Source of the DNA: an uncultured Halomonas sp.
GTDB lineage: Bacteria; Pseudomonadota; Gammaproteobacteria; Pseudomonadales; Halomonadaceae
DNA length: 64,000 nucleotides
Assembly: GCF_947501415.1 (NCBI RefSeq)
Contig: NZ_CANMVL010000011.1
Coordinates: forward strand, 1 to 64,000
Direction: 5' to 3'
The position numbers and the translations under genes were made by a program. Each line of letters begins with the position of its first letter. The stretch's first letter is position 1. Under the pieces are notes generated by a model. It did not search any database, was not told where the DNA came from, and saw only the letters and a program-made list of their open reading frames with translations. This document shows positions 28,199 to 37,889 of the stretch, one piece after another.

Positions 28199-30693
28199 AT
28201 CTCCACCATGGTCGGTCCACCGAAGGCAGTGACCTCGGGCACCTCACCCTCGAAGCGCTCCATCTCCACGATACAGGTGTTGGCGCTCGGTGCCTGAGCC
28301 AGCTTGGAGGTACCCAGGTCGAGAGTCAGGGTATTGGGATCGCCGTAGGTATCCAAGGCTCCGATTTCCGGCCCCACCGGCCCATACCAGGCCCCCTCCT
28401 GGATGCGTACCACGCCTGGCGGGAAATCACCGGAAACCACCGCTCCCGCCAGCAGCTGCCCGCGATCGTTGAAGACACGCACCAGGTCACCATCCTGGAT
28501 CCCGCGCTCCGAGGCATCCTGCGGGCTCATGTAGATGGGCTCGCGCCCCTGCACCGCATAGGTGGCCCGCAACTCCTCGGACTCGCACAGCTGGGAATGG
28601 AGCCGCTTGTCGGGGTGAACCGACTGCAACCACAAGGGGTAGCGGTCGGAGTTCGGTCCCCCGTGAGAACGCTCGGCCTTCTCCATCCAGGTCGGATAGC
28701 CACGACAGTCGTCATAACCATAGCGGGCGATCTTGCGGCTTGAGACCTCGATAAAGCCGGAGGGGGTGCCCAGCGCATTGACCTCGGGAGCCTGGCGGAA
28801 ATCGGCATGACGCACCCAATTCTCCCCCGGGCCGAAGTCGACATACCCCTCCTTCCAGAACTGCGTGAACTCCGGCATGGACGAGGTCGACTGGTCGCCT
28901 CCCGGCGCCGGGCTGAAGGACTTGTTTGCCTCGCGACACTCATCGTAGAGCTTCTTGACCCAGCCCATCTCGTCCAGGCCCTGGCGATACTCCTCATCAC
29001 GCCCGAAGCGACGACACAGATCGGTGAAGATGTCGAAGTCGCTGCGCGAGTGGAAAAGTGGGTCCACCAGCTTGTGCATGGCCAGCACGCCGCGGTTGGA
29101 GTAGGAGCCGTAGATATCGATATCGTTGCGCTCGAACTGCGTACAGGCCGGCAGCACCAGGTCGGAGAAACGACAGGTAGCGTTCCATGAGTAGTCGATG
29201 GTGACCACCGTCTCGAGCTTCTGAAACGCCTTCTTCATTCGGTTGCGATCCTGGTGGTGATGCCAGGGGTTGCAGCCGCTGAAGACGCACATGCGGATAT
29301 CCGGGAAGGTGACCTCGGCACCGTTGTACTGAATGGTCTCTCCCGGATTGAGCAGACAGTCGATCCAGCGTGCCACCGGAATGGTCGAGGCGGCGCCCTG
29401 GAAGTCGGTGTTGTCGTGTTCGGGGGTCTTGCCGGCGTCCACATTGCGCGGAAAGGCGCCCGGCGCACTCGCTCCGGATGACGGCACACCGATGGAGCTG
29501 TAGTGGTGGCCATAGCTGATGCCACCGCCAGGAAGACCGATCTGCCCCAGCATGGTGGCCAGCACGGCCCCCATCCAGTAGGGCTGCTCACCATGCTGCT
29601 GGCGCTGTATGGCCCAGCCGAACAGCAGCTGGGTGCGGTCGGCCGCCAGCAAGCGAGCAAACTCACGGATACGCTCGGCCGGCACACCACAGATTTCCTC
29701 GGCCCATTCCGGTGTCTTGGCCACGCCGTCATCGGCGTCACCCTGGACATAGGCGATAAAGTCATCGAAGCCAAGTGCATAGGCGTCGATAAACTCCTGA
29801 TTGTGGAGCGCCTCGTTGTAGAGGGTATGCGCCATGCCGAGCATAAAGGCGACGTCGGTCATCGGGTTGATATAGAGCTGCTCGCAGCCGAGATAGTTCT
29901 GTGTCTTGGTGCGCACCGGATCCACGCTGATGACCCGGATGCTGCCCTCCTCCACTTTGGCCTTGAGCTGCTCCAGATAGGCGTAGGACTCATGGGTCTC
30001 GCAGTTCCACCCCACCTGCAGGTTCTTGTAGGGGTCGTTGCCCCACAGCACCACCGTCTTGCTGTTCTCGAGGATCAGCGGCCAGGAGGTGCCCTGGCTG
30101 TAGACCTCGGTGGAACCCAGCACGTAGGGAAGAATGACCTGACCAGCCCCGGTGGAGTAGTCGCCCACCTTCTTGACGAAGTGACCATGCATCGCCACTG
30201 CCCGCTGCATATGGTTACCGCAGCTGTGCACCTGACCGGTCTGGCGCCAGCCGGTGGCCCCTGCATAGAGCGCCCAGGGACCATACTCGGTCTGGATGCG
30301 CTCCAGCTCCTCGTGGAAGAGGTCGAGCGCCGCATCCCAGGTCAAGCGCACGAAACGGTTGTCACCGCGCGTGGTGCGGTCACCGTTGTGGCGATTCTTA
30401 AGCCACTCCAGACGCACCATCGGGTAGCGAATGCGCGAGGGGCTGTAGATCAGCCCCTTGATGCCTTTGAGCATCTCGGTGGGGTACTGGTCGGCACCGA
30501 AAGGCTTCACCTCGGCCACCTTGCCCCCTTTCACCAAGGCGTTCATTGCGCCCCAGTGGGAGCCGGCGGTCTTCCAGACACCCTGCTCGGTCACCCCGGC
30601 AGCGGCAGTGCTGGTGAGTAGCCCAGGGCCGATCAGCGAAGCTGCGGAGCCCGCCATGGCCCCCTTGAGAAAACTTCTACGGCTGATAGTCAT
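28195..30693 (-). CDS. torA: Periplasmic trimethylamine-N-oxide (TMAO/DMSO) reductase TorA
   Basis: 832 aa. The Tat signal SRRSFLKG is at residues 4-11. The mature enzyme is a bis-MGD molybdoenzyme: the Mo-ligand Ser is in [14 protein letters not shown], followed by [36 protein letters not shown] and a C-terminal MopB domain ([25 protein letters not shown]). No N-terminal iron-sulfur Cys set, as in TorA/DorA. It reduces TMAO as terminal acceptor, taking electrons from TorC. DMSO or other N-oxides are possible substrates; the torECAD setting favours TMAO. Confidence 0.95.
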   Translation of the reverse strand: MTISRRSFLKGAMAGSAASLIGPGLLTSTAAAGVTEQGVWKTAGSHWGAMNALVKGGKVAEVKPFGADQYPTEMLKGIKGLIYSPSRIRYPMVRLEWLKNRHNGDRTTRGDNRFVRLTWDAALDLFHEELERIQTEYGPWALYAGATGWRQTGQVHSCGNHMQRAVAMHGHFVKKVGDYSTGAGQVILPYVLGSTEVYSQGTSWPLILENSKTVVLWGNDPYKNLQVGWNCETHESYAYLEQLKAKVEEGSIRVISVDPVRTKTQNYLGCEQLYINPMTDVAFMLGMAHTLYNEALHNQEFIDAYALGFDDFIAYVQGDADDGVAKTPEWAEEICGVPAERIREFARLLAADRTQLLFGWAIQRQQHGEQPYWMGAVLATMLGQIGLPGGGISYGHHYSSIGVPSSGASAPGAFPRNVDAGKTPEHDNTDFQGAASTIPVARWIDCLLNPGETIQYNGAEVTFPDIRMCVFSGCNPWHHHQDRNRMKKAFQKLETVVTIDYSWNATCRFSDLVLPACTQFERNDIDIYGSYSNRGVLAMHKLVDPLFHSRSDFDIFTDLCRRFGRDEEYRQGLDEMGWVKKLYDECREANKSFSPAPGGDQSTSSMPEFTQFWKEGYVDFGPGENWVRHADFRQAPEVNALGTPSGFIEVSSRKIARYGYDDCRGYPTWMEKAERSHGGPNSDRYPLWLQSVHPDKRLHSQLCESEELRATYAVQGREPIYMSPQDASERGIQDGDLVRVFNDRGQLLAGAVVSGDFPPGVVRIQEGAWYGPVGPEIGALDTYGDPNTLTLDLGTSKLAQAPSANTCIVEMERFEGEVPEVTAFGGPTMVEI

Positions 30694-30711
30694 GAGAGCT
30701 CCTTGGGCGTA

Positions 30712-31896
30712 TCAGTGAGCGCCTTCGACATAGTCGGAAGAGTGCATTTGCAGGTACTTGAGCACCAGCTCCTGGGTGCCTGCGCTCATGTTGGTGAAGC
30801 CGACCATGCCGGAGAACATCGCCGGCCAGGTGTTGGCATCGAAATGTTCGGGCGCGGGCTCGGTGTGGCAGACGCTGCAGGCATCACGATAGGTCTGCCC
30901 CGCGGTCTCCCAGAGGGCCTCGCGGTTTTCGAGATACACCCCCTTTTCGGCCCATAGCGCCACGTTCACGTTGCCCCAGGGCAGGCCAGTCATTTCATCG
31001 ACGACATTGGTCTCCTGAACCTCGATAAGCGAGTCATTCTGGGCAACCTCCTTGTCGAGAACGGCACTGCTGATGTTCTGACCAAAGTCAGCATAGAGCA
31101 CGCGACCGAAGCCCTTCTCCTTGCGCCATGCCGGAATCTCCAGCTTCACGCTGTCGCCCCGGGTCTCGACGATGTTGACCTCGGTGGCCACCTGCAGAAC
31201 ACCGGCACGCTCGGTGAGCTCCGGGTCGGTATACAGGTCCACCGACTTGGCGCTGTAATACTGCTGGCCCTCGTCCAGGCTGACCGAGGTGGCTTCACGC
31301 ACCAGGCGCGCCAGCATGGGATCCTCGCTGCCCATCTGCTCGGGCAGCTTGTGCGCGATGCCCTTGTGGCAGTCCACGCAGCTCTGATCACGCTCGGCGG
31401 CGGGCTTCATAAAGCGACGCGCCTCGTCGGACATCCTGTCCCAGTCCATGCTGTTGTAGTCGTGACAGCTGCGGCACTCCAGGGAGCCGTTGGCCTTGAA
31501 ACGAGCCCACTCATGTTGGGCCAGCTCAAGACGCTTGGCCTCGAACTTCTCGGGGGTATCGATGGTGCCGAAAATGGCGCCCCACACCTCCTTGCTCGCC
31601 TGCATCTTGCGGGCAATCTTGGCGGTCCAGTCATGGGGCACGTGGCAATCGGAGCAGATGGCCCTCACCCCGGTGCGGTTCGACCAGTGCACGGTGCTCT
31701 GCAGCTCCTGATAGACGTTGTCCTCCATCTCGTGGCAGCTGATGCAGAACTCCTCGGTGTTGGTGTACTCCATGGCCGTGTTGAAACCGCCCCAGAACAC
31801 GATGCCGGCGAAGAAGCTGACGATGATGATCACCCCCAGGCTGATATGCACCGGGGGCTTCTTCAGGGTATTCCACAGGGTTGCGATGATCTTCAT
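30712..31896 (-). CDS. torC: Membrane-anchored pentaheme cytochrome c TorC
   Basis: 394 aa. One N-terminal membrane helix (about residues 18-40) and a NapC/NirT domain with four CxxCH sites: CISCH, CSDCH, CRSCH and CVDCH. A C-terminal extension carries a fifth, CSVCH, which separates TorC from NapC. It passes electrons from menaquinol to TorA in the periplasm. 18 bp separate its stop from torA, 27 bp its start from torE. Confidence 0.96.
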   Translation of the reverse strand: MKIIATLWNTLKKPPVHISLGVIIIVSFFAGIVFWGGFNTAMEYTNTEEFCISCHEMEDNVYQELQSTVHWSNRTGVRAICSDCHVPHDWTAKIARKMQASKEVWGAIFGTIDTPEKFEAKRLELAQHEWARFKANGSLECRSCHDYNSMDWDRMSDEARRFMKPAAERDQSCVDCHKGIAHKLPEQMGSEDPMLARLVREATSVSLDEGQQYYSAKSVDLYTDPELTERAGVLQVATEVNIVETRGDSVKLEIPAWRKEKGFGRVLYADFGQNISSAVLDKEVAQNDSLIEVQETNVVDEMTGLPWGNVNVALWAEKGVYLENREALWETAGQTYRDACSVCHTEPAPEHFDANTWPAMFSGMVGFTNMSAGTQELVLKYLQMHSSDYVEGAH

Positions 31897-31923
31897 GTCT
31901 CGTCTCTCTCAGTCAGTAGGGCG

Positions 31924-32106
31924 TCAACCACCATGTCCGGGCGGCCCCAGCACGAAGACCTGCAGCATCCACACCACGAAGCCATAACCTCCCACCACCG
32001 CGATGGTAAGCAGCGGCACGACGATCGCCACCACGAAAAGAAAGGCAAGCCACTCTCGCCGCTTGCCGATAGAGCCTGACTCGCTCTCGCTCTTGACCTC
32101 TGCCAT
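31924..32106 (-). CDS. torE: Small membrane protein TorE/NapE
   Basis: 60 aa with a charged cytosolic N-terminus (to about residue 20, KRREW) and one long membrane helix (LAFLFVVAIVVPLLTIAVVG) ending in GFVVWMLQVFVLGPPGH, the family pattern of NapE and TorE. Role unknown. The ATG has a GAGGGGG ribosome site 6 nt upstream. It is first in torE-torC-torA-torD. Confidence 0.88.
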   Translation of the reverse strand: MAEVKSESESGSIGKRREWLAFLFVVAIVVPLLTIAVVGGYGFVVWMLQVFVLGPPGHGG

Positions 32107-32581
32107 AACGCCCCCTCACAGGTCAGCCGGCATGATTTCAGCATGCGTCATCACGCATGCATACGTTATTGGTTTAATTAGCACATCAAGGTAGCAGACT
32201 GTCTTAAATTTGCCATGATCCTCATCAAGAAGTCGGGGTTTCATATTGTTCCCGTGAGAAAATACTGCAGAGAAGGACACAACAAACTGGTGCATGGGAT
32301 CAAATGGGGCCGGCACACACCCGCTTCATTGCTCTCGCCCTAACCACCCTTGCGTTCCAAGCCGACTTCCCGTCCGGTGCTCCGCGCCCCGGCCTGAGCT
32401 TGACGCCAAAACCACTTGATACCAGCCTCATAGGGCGCCATTATCTGCGCCCTCTCGTCATCCCCTGCCGGGGAGCCGGGCGAGGCCAAGACCGGGGTGG
32501 CATCGGGTCGGAGGCGCCGCGGCGCTTCACTACCGATAAGACCCTACCACTGTTGAACTTTCCCGATCTGGATTCGAACCC
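32107..32581. other. Divergent region between torE and the polyamine genes
   Basis: 475 bp with no convincing gene. The half near torE is A+T-rich and carries the inverted repeat at 32141-32160. The half near 32582 is GC-rich. I could not fix the -35/-10 boxes of either promoter, nor find a good FNR or TorR site. Confidence 0.6.
32141..32160. promoter_or_regulatory. Inverted repeat GCATGCGT-N4-ACGCATGC upstream of torE
   Basis: A perfect 8-bp inverted repeat with a 4-bp spacer, 35-54 bp upstream of the torE ATG. Its size, symmetry and position suit an operator or a 5'-UTR stem-loop. It does not match the FNR consensus (TTGAT-N4-ATCAA). Confidence 0.5.
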
Positions 32582-33781
32582 ATGAGCAAAGTCCTGATTA
32601 TCGGCGCCGGCGGCGTCGGCGGCGTCGTGACCCACAAGTGCGCGCAGCACCCCGAAGTCTTCAGCGAGATCATGCTGGCCAGCCGCAACGAGGCGAAGTG
32701 CCAGGCCATCGCCGAGCAGCTGGATCGCCCGATTCAGACCGCTCAGGTGGATGCGGACGATGTCGAGGCACTGGTCGCGCTGATCGAGTCATTCAAGCCC
32801 GATGTGCTGATCCACGTGGCCCTGCCCTATCAGGACCTGACCATCATGGAGGCCTGCCTGCGCACCGGCGTGCCCTATCTGGATACCGCCAACTACGAGC
32901 ACCCCGACGAGGCGAAGTTCGAGTACAAGGAGCAGTGGGCCTTCCAGGAGCGCTACGCCAAGGCCGGTAACATGGCCACCCTGGGCTGCGGCTTCGACCC
33001 GGGCATGACCAATATCTACTGCGCCTACGCTCAGAAGAACCTGTTCGACGAGATCCATCGCATCGATATCCTCGATGCCAATGGCGGCGACCATGGCTAT
33101 CCCTTCGCCACCAACTTCAACCCGGAGATCAATATTCGCGAAATCACCGCGAAGGGTCGCTACTGGGAGAAGGGCGAGTGGAAGGAGACCGCTCCGCTGG
33201 CCGAGAAGCGCACCTTCGACTTCGACGGCATCGGCGAGAAGGATATCTACCTCCTCTATCACGAGGAGATGGAATCCCTGTGCCAGAACATCAAGGGACT
33301 GGAGCGCATCCGCTTCTGGATGACCTTCTCCGACAAGTACATCACCCACCTCAAGGTGCTCGAGAACGTCGGCATGACCAGCATCGAGCCGATCGAGGTG
33401 AACGGCACCGAGATCGCTCCCCTGGAGTTCCTCAAGGCGGTGCTGCCCGACCCGGCATCACTGGGCCCGCGCACCAAGGGCAAGACCAACATCGGCATCA
33501 TTGCCGACGGCATCAAGGACGGCAAGCGCCGTAAGGTGCATATCTACAACATCTGCGATCACGAGCAGTGCTACGCGGAGGTCAAGTCCCAGGCCATCTC
33601 CTACACCACCGGCGTGCCGGCGGTGACCGGCGCCATGCTGATGCTGGAGGGCATCTGGAAGGGTGACGGTGTGTTCAACGTCGAGCAGCTCGACCCGGAC
33701 CCCTTCATGGCCCGCATCGGCGAGATGGGGCTGCCGTGGCAGGTGGTCGAGCTCGACCCCGACCACGACCCGCTGGCCTGA
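32582..33781 (+). CDS. Carboxynorspermidine/carboxyspermidine synthase (CASDH)
   Basis: 399 aa, saccharopine-dehydrogenase-like. The N-terminal NAD(P) fold is KVLIIGAGGVGGVVTHKC. Landmarks are GVPYLDTANYEHPDEAKF, LGCGFDPGMTNIYCAYA and DANGGDHGYPFATNFNPEINIRE. It condenses a diamine (putrescine or diaminopropane) with aspartate semialdehyde and reduces the imine. The decarboxylase gene follows after 3 nt. Together they replace SpeD/SpeE spermidine synthesis in many marine bacteria; which diamine is used is not visible. Confidence 0.93.
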   Translation: MSKVLIIGAGGVGGVVTHKCAQHPEVFSEIMLASRNEAKCQAIAEQLDRPIQTAQVDADDVEALVALIESFKPDVLIHVALPYQDLTIMEACLRTGVPYLDTANYEHPDEAKFEYKEQWAFQERYAKAGNMATLGCGFDPGMTNIYCAYAQKNLFDEIHRIDILDANGGDHGYPFATNFNPEINIREITAKGRYWEKGEWKETAPLAEKRTFDFDGIGEKDIYLLYHEEMESLCQNIKGLERIRFWMTFSDKYITHLKVLENVGMTSIEPIEVNGTEIAPLEFLKAVLPDPASLGPRTKGKTNIGIIADGIKDGKRRKVHIYNICDHEQCYAEVKSQAISYTTGVPAVTGAMLMLEGIWKGDGVFNVEQLDPDPFMARIGEMGLPWQVVELDPDHDPLA

Positions 33782-33784
33782 GCC

Positions 33785-34951
33785 ATGGTGAACGCACGCG
33801 AGCAGGGCCTGGACTTCAGCATCCGGGCCTGCCCCTCCCCGGCCTATGTGGTGGACGATGCCCTGCTGCGCCGCAACCTGGAGCGCCTCGGCGAAGTCCA
33901 GGCGGCGAGCGGTGCGAAGATTCTGCTGGCGCTGAAGGGCTTCGCCATGTGGGACACCTTCCCGCTGGTACGCCAGTACCTGGTGGGTACCACCTCCAGC
34001 GGTCAGGATGAGGCTCGCCTGGGCGCCGAGACCTTCGGTGGCGAGGTGCACTGCTACTCGCCGGCCTTCACCGAGGAGGAGTTGCGGGTGGTGCTGCGCT
34101 ATGCCGACCACCTCAGCTTCAACTCTCCGGGCCAGTGGCGGCGCTTCCGCGAGATGGTCGCGGCGGCGCCACGCCGGGTCTCCTGTGGGATGCGGGTCAA
34201 CCCCGAGCACTCCACCGGCGATGTCCCGCTCTACGACCCCTGCGCGCCGGGCTCACGGCTCGGTACCCGAGCGGGGGACCTGACCCCGGCGGACCTCGAG
34301 GGCCTCGAGGGGCTGCACTTTCACACCCTGTGTGAACAGAACAGTGACGACCTGGAGACGACCCTGGCGGCCTTCGAGGCGCGATTCGGCCAGTATCTCG
34401 GTGACCTAGAGTGGGTCAACTTCGGTGGGGGCCATCATATTACCCGCGACGACTACGACATCGAGCGACTGGTGCGGGTGGTTCGCGGCTTCCGTGAGCG
34501 CCACCCGCACCTGACGGTCTACCTGGAGCCGGGCGAGGCCATCGCGCTGAACACCGGTTACCTGATCTGCACGGTGCTGGATATCGTCGACAACGATGGC
34601 CCCATCGCCATCCTCGACACCTCCGCCACCGCGCATATGCCCGATGTGCTGGAGATGCCCTACCGCCCCGAGATCATCGGCGGCGGCAAGCCGGGCGAGA
34701 AGGCCCACACCTACCGCCTGGGTGGCCAGACCTGCCTGGCCGGCGATATCGTCGGCGAGTACAGCTTCGATGCGCCACTCGCCATCGGCGACCGCCTGGT
34801 GTTCACCGACATGGCGCACTACACCATGGTCAAGACCACCACCTTCAATGGCATTCGCCTGCCCTCGATCTGTCGGATCGATGAAACCAGTCGCGAGGTA
34901 CGCACGGTGAGGACCTTCGGCTACGTGGACTACATGCAGCGATTGAGCTGA
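33785..34951 (+). CDS. nspC: Carboxynorspermidine decarboxylase NspC
   Basis: 388 aa, fold-III PLP enzyme of the alanine racemase/ornithine decarboxylase class. The PLP lysine is in KILLALKGFAMWD. HFHTLCEQN, NFGGGHHITRDDYD and LEPGEAIALNTGYL are CANSDC landmarks. It decarboxylates carboxynorspermidine or carboxyspermidine made by the upstream gene. Its start lies 3 nt after the upstream stop. A strong terminator follows. Confidence 0.95.
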   Translation: MVNAREQGLDFSIRACPSPAYVVDDALLRRNLERLGEVQAASGAKILLALKGFAMWDTFPLVRQYLVGTTSSGQDEARLGAETFGGEVHCYSPAFTEEELRVVLRYADHLSFNSPGQWRRFREMVAAAPRRVSCGMRVNPEHSTGDVPLYDPCAPGSRLGTRAGDLTPADLEGLEGLHFHTLCEQNSDDLETTLAAFEARFGQYLGDLEWVNFGGGHHITRDDYDIERLVRVVRGFRERHPHLTVYLEPGEAIALNTGYLICTVLDIVDNDGPIAILDTSATAHMPDVLEMPYRPEIIGGGKPGEKAHTYRLGGQTCLAGDIVGEYSFDAPLAIGDRLVFTDMAHYTMVKTTTFNGIRLPSICRIDETSREVRTVRTFGYVDYMQRLS

Positions 34952-34988
34952 TCATCCACCGAGCCCGCCCCCAGCGAGAGGCGCCTTC

Positions 34989-35022
34989 CTTCGAGAGACG
35001 CCCACCTTCGAGAGACGCCCCC
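34989..35022. repeat. Two tandem 17-bp repeats at the nspC terminator
   Basis: CTTCGAGAGACGCCC(A/C)C occurs twice in direct succession (34989-35005 and 35006-35022). The second copy contains the left arm of the terminator, so the array may be a decayed duplication of a terminator arm. Confidence 0.6.
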
Positions 35023-35036
35023 TTCTGGGGGCGTCT
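35013..35036. terminator. Terminator between nspC and gap
   Basis: A perfect 10-bp stem (AGACGCCCCC with its complement) has a TTCT loop, followed by TGCGTTT on the plus strand. It lies between convergent genes. Confidence 0.75.
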
Positions 35037-35074
35037 TGCGTTTCCTCCGCCTGCCGGGTGCCGACTCACGCCGC

Positions 35075-36073
35075 TCAATCGGCGGCGTGCATCGCCAGGG
35101 CGGTATCCAGCATGCGGTTGGAGAAGCCCCACTCGTTGTCATACCAGGCCATCACCTTGACCAGGCGACCATTCACCCGGGTGTGATTGGCGTCGAAGGT
35201 CGAGGAGTGGGCGTCGTGGTTGAAGTCGATGGAGACCAGCGGCTGGGCATTGACCGCCAGCACCGGTGAGGCCTCGGCCGCACTGGCCACGATCTCGTTG
35301 ATCTCTTCCTTGGTAGTTTCGCGCCCGGCGGTGAAGGTCAGGTCCACCAGCGAGACGTTGATCACCGGCACGCGCACGGCCAGGCCATCGAACTTGCCGG
35401 CGAGCTCCGGCAGTACCAAGCCGACCGCAGCGGCGGCGCCCGTCTTGGTGGGAATCATGGAGTGGGTCGCGCTTCGCGCCCGGTAGGGGTCACTGTGATA
35501 GACGTCGGAGAGGTTCTGGTCGTTGGTGTAGGCGTGCACCGTGGTCATCAGGCCGTTCTCGATACCCACCGCATCGTTGAGCGCCTTGGCCACCGGGGCC
35601 AGGCAGTTGGTAGTGCAGGAGGCATTGGAGACCACGCGATGCTCGGCGCTGAGTACCGCCTCGTTGACCCCATAGACCACGGTGGCATCGGCGTCGGGAC
35701 TCGGCGCAGAGATCAATACCCGCTCGGCGCCGGCCTCGAGATGTCTGGCGGCGTCGGCGCGCTTGGTGAACAGGCCGGTGCACTCCATCACCAGGTCCAC
35801 CTCCAGGTTCTTCCAGGGCAAGCGTGCAGGATCACGTTCCGAGAGGATCGCGACCCGGTCGCCGTCGACGCTCATGCTCTGCTCGTCATGCTCGACCTTG
35901 AAGGGGAAGTGGCCATGCACGGTGTCATGGCGCAACAGATGGGCATTGAGGGAGGGGTCGCCCAGATCGTTGATGGCCACCACCTGAATGTGGTCGCGAT
36001 AGCCGTTCTCGTAGAGAGCGCGCAGCACATTGCGGCCGATACGGCCGAACCCGTTGATGGCAATCTTGAGCAT
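35075..36073 (-). CDS. gap: Type I glyceraldehyde-3-phosphate dehydrogenase
   Basis: 332 aa from the ATG at 36073. The N-terminal Rossmann fold is [19 protein letters not shown]. The active-site Cys is in [12 protein letters not shown] and the catalytic His in the later [10 protein letters not shown] segment region; [12 protein letters not shown] closes the protein. It oxidises glyceraldehyde 3-phosphate or works in gluconeogenesis. It is divergent from pyk with a shared 355-bp control region. Whether it prefers NAD or NADP is not settled by sequence. Confidence 0.95.
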   Translation of the reverse strand: MLKIAINGFGRIGRNVLRALYENGYRDHIQVVAINDLGDPSLNAHLLRHDTVHGHFPFKVEHDEQSMSVDGDRVAILSERDPARLPWKNLEVDLVMECTGLFTKRADAARHLEAGAERVLISAPSPDADATVVYGVNEAVLSAEHRVVSNASCTTNCLAPVAKALNDAVGIENGLMTTVHAYTNDQNLSDVYHSDPYRARSATHSMIPTKTGAAAAVGLVLPELAGKFDGLAVRVPVINVSLVDLTFTAGRETTKEEINEIVASAAEASPVLAVNAQPLVSIDFNHDAHSSTFDANHTRVNGRLVKVMAWYDNEWGFSNRMLDTALAMHAAD

Positions 36074-36428
36074 CATTTCCTCTCTCCTCTCCAGTGGCAT
36101 CTTGCGGGGGGATATGGTCGAACCTGCTGGCGAGAGTCCCGTGTTGTAAGCAAACGAGGCTATGCCCTGCGGCTCGCGTCATGCCTCTCAATGTGACGCA
36201 AACTGATCAGGGACTCAATAGAAATTAAGTAAGTTTACAACATTTGTAAAATTTGAGATCGCTCAACCCTTATCAAAAAAAGCCAAAAATCCCTCCAACT
36301 TGCTGAAAATAAAATTTAAACACCAAAGAATGCGGCCATTCCCGAGCTTCCCCCAGGTGTAGTAAAGATACTGATAAGCGGCTAACCTTGTAGTCTGACT
36401 ACCAGCCATGCCACTGGAGGCCCGTCCA
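36074..36428. other. A+T-rich divergent control region of gap and pyk
   Basis: 355 bp. Its middle (about 36190-36330) is far richer in A and T than the rest of the window. It contains the inverted repeat at 36234-36250 and several A-runs. No gene is visible. The pyk ribosome site GGAGG lies near 36415. Confidence 0.65.
36234..36250. promoter_or_regulatory. Candidate operator TTTACA-N5-TGTAAA
   Basis: A perfect 6-bp inverted repeat with a 5-bp spacer in the gap/pyk control region. HexR (RpiR family) regulates gap and pyk genes in many gammaproteobacteria, but its published consensus has the half-sites the other way round, so this may be the site of another regulator. Confidence 0.45.
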
Positions 36429-37886
36429 ATGTCGACACAGCCCATCCACCACCCCATTCGCCGCACCAAGATCGTCGCCACCCTGGGTCCCGCCAGCGAC
36501 CGCGAGGGCGTGCTCGAGGCCATGATCGCGGCCGGTGTCGACGTGGTGCGCCTCAACTTCTCCCATGGCACTGCCGCCGATCACCGCCGCCGCCTGGAGC
36601 GAGTCCGCGAGATCGCCGCTCGCCTGGGCAGAAGCGTCGCCGCCCTGGGCGATCTGCAGGGACCGAAGATCCGCATCGCCCGCTTCCGTGATGGCGCGGT
36701 GGAGCTCGCCGAAGGGGCGCCTTTCGTGCTCGACATGGCCCTGGACGGCGATGCGGGGAATGAGGATCGCGTGGGCTGCGACTACAAGCAGCTGATCGAG
36801 GATGTGGTGGCGGGCGACCGCCTGCTGCTCGATGATGGCCGGCTGGTGCTGGACGTCACCGCCGTGGCGGGCCAGGAGATCCATACCACGGTGACGGTGG
36901 GCGGCAGGCTCTCCAACAACAAGGGCATCAACAAGCTGGGCGGCGGACTCTCGGCGCCGGCGCTGACCGACAAGGACAGGGCGGACCTCGCCACCGCCGT
37001 CGACATCGGCGTGGACTACCTGGCGGTCTCGTTTCCGCGGCATGCCGCCGACATGGCCGAGGCCCGCGACCTGCTGGGCGAGGCCGGCAAGGAGATCGGC
37101 CTGGTGGCCAAGCTCGAGCGCGCCGAGGCGGTGACCGACGAGGCGACGCTGGACGGCATCATCCAGGCCTGCGAGGCGGTGATGGTGGCGCGTGGCGATC
37201 TCGGCGTGGAGATCGGTGACGAGAAGCTGATCGGCACCCAGAAGCGCATCATCAAGCGAGCCCGCAGCCTGAACCGGGCGGTGATCACTGCCACCCAGAT
37301 GATGGAGTCGATGATCGAGTCGCCCCTGCCCACCCGCGCCGAGGTATTCGACGTCGCCAACGCCGTGCTCGATGGCACCGATGCGGTGATGCTCTCCGCC
37401 GAGACCGCCGCAGGCGACTTCCCGGTGGAGACCATCGAGGCGATGGACCGGGTCTGCCTGGGCGCCGAGCGCGAGCGAATCGCCCAGGAGTCGGGCCACC
37501 GCATCCACGAGGGCTTCTCCCGGGTCGACGAGACCATCGCGCTCTCCGCCATGTACGCCGCCAACCACCTCTCCGGGGTGGCCGCCATCGCCTGCATGAC
37601 CTCGACCGGCTATACGCCGCTGATCGCCTCGCGCATCCGCTCCGGGCTGCCGATCATCGGCCTGGCCCACAGCGCCATCGCCCAGCGGCGCATGGCGCTC
37701 TATCGCGGCGTGGTGTCGCTGCCCTTCGACACCAGCGAGATGACGGCCGAGGAGCTCAACGACCGCGCCCTGGCGCTGCTGGTGGAGAAGGGCATCGCCG
37801 AGCCGGGGGATCATGTGATGCTGATGCGGGGCGATGAGATGAATGCCCACGGCGGCACCAATACGCTGAAGATTCTGGGGGTATAG
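36429..37886 (+). CDS. pyk: Pyruvate kinase
   Basis: 485 aa from the ATG at 36429, with GGAGG about 9 nt upstream. It makes pyruvate and ATP from phosphoenolpyruvate. The N-terminus RRTKIVATLGPAS, VDVVRLNFSHG, the active-site stretch MVARGDLGVEIGDEKLIGTQK and VMLSAETAAGDFPVETI are all canonical. mgsA follows after 3 nt, so both are co-transcribed, linking the end of glycolysis to the methylglyoxal bypass. Confidence 0.97.
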   Translation: MSTQPIHHPIRRTKIVATLGPASDREGVLEAMIAAGVDVVRLNFSHGTAADHRRRLERVREIAARLGRSVAALGDLQGPKIRIARFRDGAVELAEGAPFVLDMALDGDAGNEDRVGCDYKQLIEDVVAGDRLLLDDGRLVLDVTAVAGQEIHTTVTVGGRLSNNKGINKLGGGLSAPALTDKDRADLATAVDIGVDYLAVSFPRHAADMAEARDLLGEAGKEIGLVAKLERAEAVTDEATLDGIIQACEAVMVARGDLGVEIGDEKLIGTQKRIIKRARSLNRAVITATQMMESMIESPLPTRAEVFDVANAVLDGTDAVMLSAETAAGDFPVETIEAMDRVCLGAERERIAQESGHRIHEGFSRVDETIALSAMYAANHLSGVAAIACMTSTGYTPLIASRIRSGLPIIGLAHSAIAQRRMALYRGVVSLPFDTSEMTAEELNDRALALLVEKGIAEPGDHVMLMRGDEMNAHGGTNTLKILGV

Positions 37887-37889
37887 GCC

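Noticed and set aside
32201..32240. FNR box upstream of torE
   Set aside because: A TTG...ATCAA pair is present, but the spacing is wrong for TTGAT-N4-ATCAA and the left half is incomplete.
32569..32583. tRNA T-arm-like sequence (GGATTCGAACC) just before the CASDH start
   Set aside because: No D-arm, anticodon arm or acceptor stem can be folded around it on either strand.
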